NCBI RefSeq assembly: GCF_900105075.1
Contig: NZ_FNSK01000001.1
Coordinates: 2,679,001 to 2,743,000 of the forward strand
Reading direction: 5' to 3'
DNA length: 64,000 nt
From: Rhodobacter sp. 24-YEA-8
Lineage (GTDB): Bacteria; Pseudomonadota; Alphaproteobacteria; Rhodobacterales; Rhodobacteraceae
Position numbers and translations under genes: made by a program. The notes beneath the pieces are model-generated. The model worked only from the letters and a program-made list of their open reading frames with translations, did no database searches and was not told the origin of the DNA. Positions 63,503 to 64,000 of this stretch are shown here, one piece after another. Positions within the stretch are counted from its first letter, which is position 1; each line of letters opens with the position of its first letter.

Positions 63503-64000
63503 ATGACGCGCCTTGCGCTGCCCCTGATATTCCTTGCGCTCTGCCTCGCCTCCGTTCTGACCGGGGTGAGCCGCATGAGCCTCGCTTCCCTCTGGACCTT
63601 CGAGGCCGGGGCCTGGCTCACCCTGACCGCAAGCCGGCTGCCGCGTCTTGCGGCGGTGGTGCTCAGCGGCGCCGGGCTGGCGGTTTGTGGTATCATCCTT
63701 CAGCAGATCCTCAGAAACCGATTTGTCGAACCCGCCACCACCGGCGGGCTGGAAGCCGCGAAACTCGGGATCCTTGTCGCGATCACTCTGGTGCCGGGCC
63801 CTGGCCAGGTCAGTCGCATGGCACTGGCGATGGTGTTCTGCCTGGCCGCGAGCCTGATCTTCGTCGCAATCATCAGCCGCATCCGGTTCCGTGACACGGT
63901 TTTCGTGCCGGTTGCCGGCCTGATCTACGGCGCAGTGCTTGGGGCCATCGCCGAATTCTACGCCTGGTCGCATAACATCCTGCAAGACATGCAGGGCTGG
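63503..64000 (+). CDS. FecCD-type iron-siderophore ABC permease, cut by the window end
   Basis: The frame beginning ATG at 63503 runs off the window after 166 residues. It reads SRLPRLAAVVLSGAGLAVCG, IILQQILRNRFVEPATTGGL and EAAKLGILVAITLVPGP, typical of FecCD/BtuC permeases, particularly the FatD/VctD-like type that imports ferric catecholate siderophores. Several membrane helices are visible. It follows the TonB receptor gene by 87 bases. Confidence 0.88.
   Translation, partial: MTRLALPLIFLALCLASVLTGVSRMSLASLWTFEAGAWLTLTASRLPRLAAVVLSGAGLAVCGIILQQILRNRFVEPATTGGLEAAKLGILVAITLVPGPGQVSRMALAMVFCLAASLIFVAIISRIRFRDTVFVPVAGLIYGAVLGAIAEFYAWSHNILQDMQGW

Overview
The window is a GC-rich chromosomal segment from an alphaproteobacterium of the Rhodobacteraceae/Paracoccaceae type. 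This rests on gene content and order: a petP-petR-like pair divergent from ilvE, fzlA-like GST next to queG, DUF4170 next to waaA and lpxK, two DUF2125 proteins, glnD-murJ-trpS, and rsmI-yraN-gshB divergent from an LpoA-like lipoprotein gene. No rRNA, tRNA, CRISPR array, prophage or intact insertion sequence was seen. Most of the window is ordinary housekeeping chromosome, interrupted by two stretches of decayed DNA.

Layout: 1-937 holds no recognised gene. 938-7019 is a six-gene mrp (pha) cation/proton antiporter operon (A with fused B, C, D, E, F, G) closed by a hairpin terminator. After a 650-base regulatory stretch, 7756-11762 encodes a polyamine-type ABC importer (binding protein, ATPase, two permeases). 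11763-12187 carries a shattered IS5-type transposase remnant. 12188-15531 has coaBC, two cobalamin-type genes and a GST fused to a cysteine motif. 15624-20759 has comM, gshB, yraN, rsmI and the LpoA-like lipoprotein. 20719-27976 has glnD, murJ, a DMT transporter, a degenerate rhomboid and trpS.

27977-34044 holds a small hypothetical gene, a site cluster rich in DnaA-box-like 9-mers, ybjN-like, proC, a CsaA-like gene, a zinc/cadmium/lead-type P-ATPase behind a MerR-type promoter, and a phosphotransferase. 34045-36843 is a decay zone (second transposase remnant, fragments of an LsrF-like aldolase and others) around one intact persulfide-dioxygenase-like gene. 36844-43173 holds two secreted unknowns, mtgA, an fzlA-like GST, queG, a 59-residue unlisted small gene, ohr and a small glyoxalase-superfamily-like gene. 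43397-49692 holds ilvE, petP/petR-like regulators, a histone-deacetylase-fold enzyme and the xseB-ispA-dxs isoprenoid operon. 49777-54874 holds lpxK-waaA-DUF4170 (lipid A/Kdo), SPFH-NfeD, NUDIX and a CysQ-like phosphatase. 54861-59507 holds pmbA and two DUF2125 paralogues. 59647-64000 holds a short crotonase, a TetR regulator, a TonB siderophore receptor and the start of a FecCD permease, which is cut by the window end.

I did not find a clear new multi-gene system. The most unusual items are the rhomboid that has lost its catalytic histidine, the ClpP-like periplasmic protein with serine replaced, the 59-residue protein built of two similar halves, the DnaA-box-like cluster at 28636-28786, and several well-formed operators and hairpin arrays. 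All functional calls are from reading the sequence; no database search was run.
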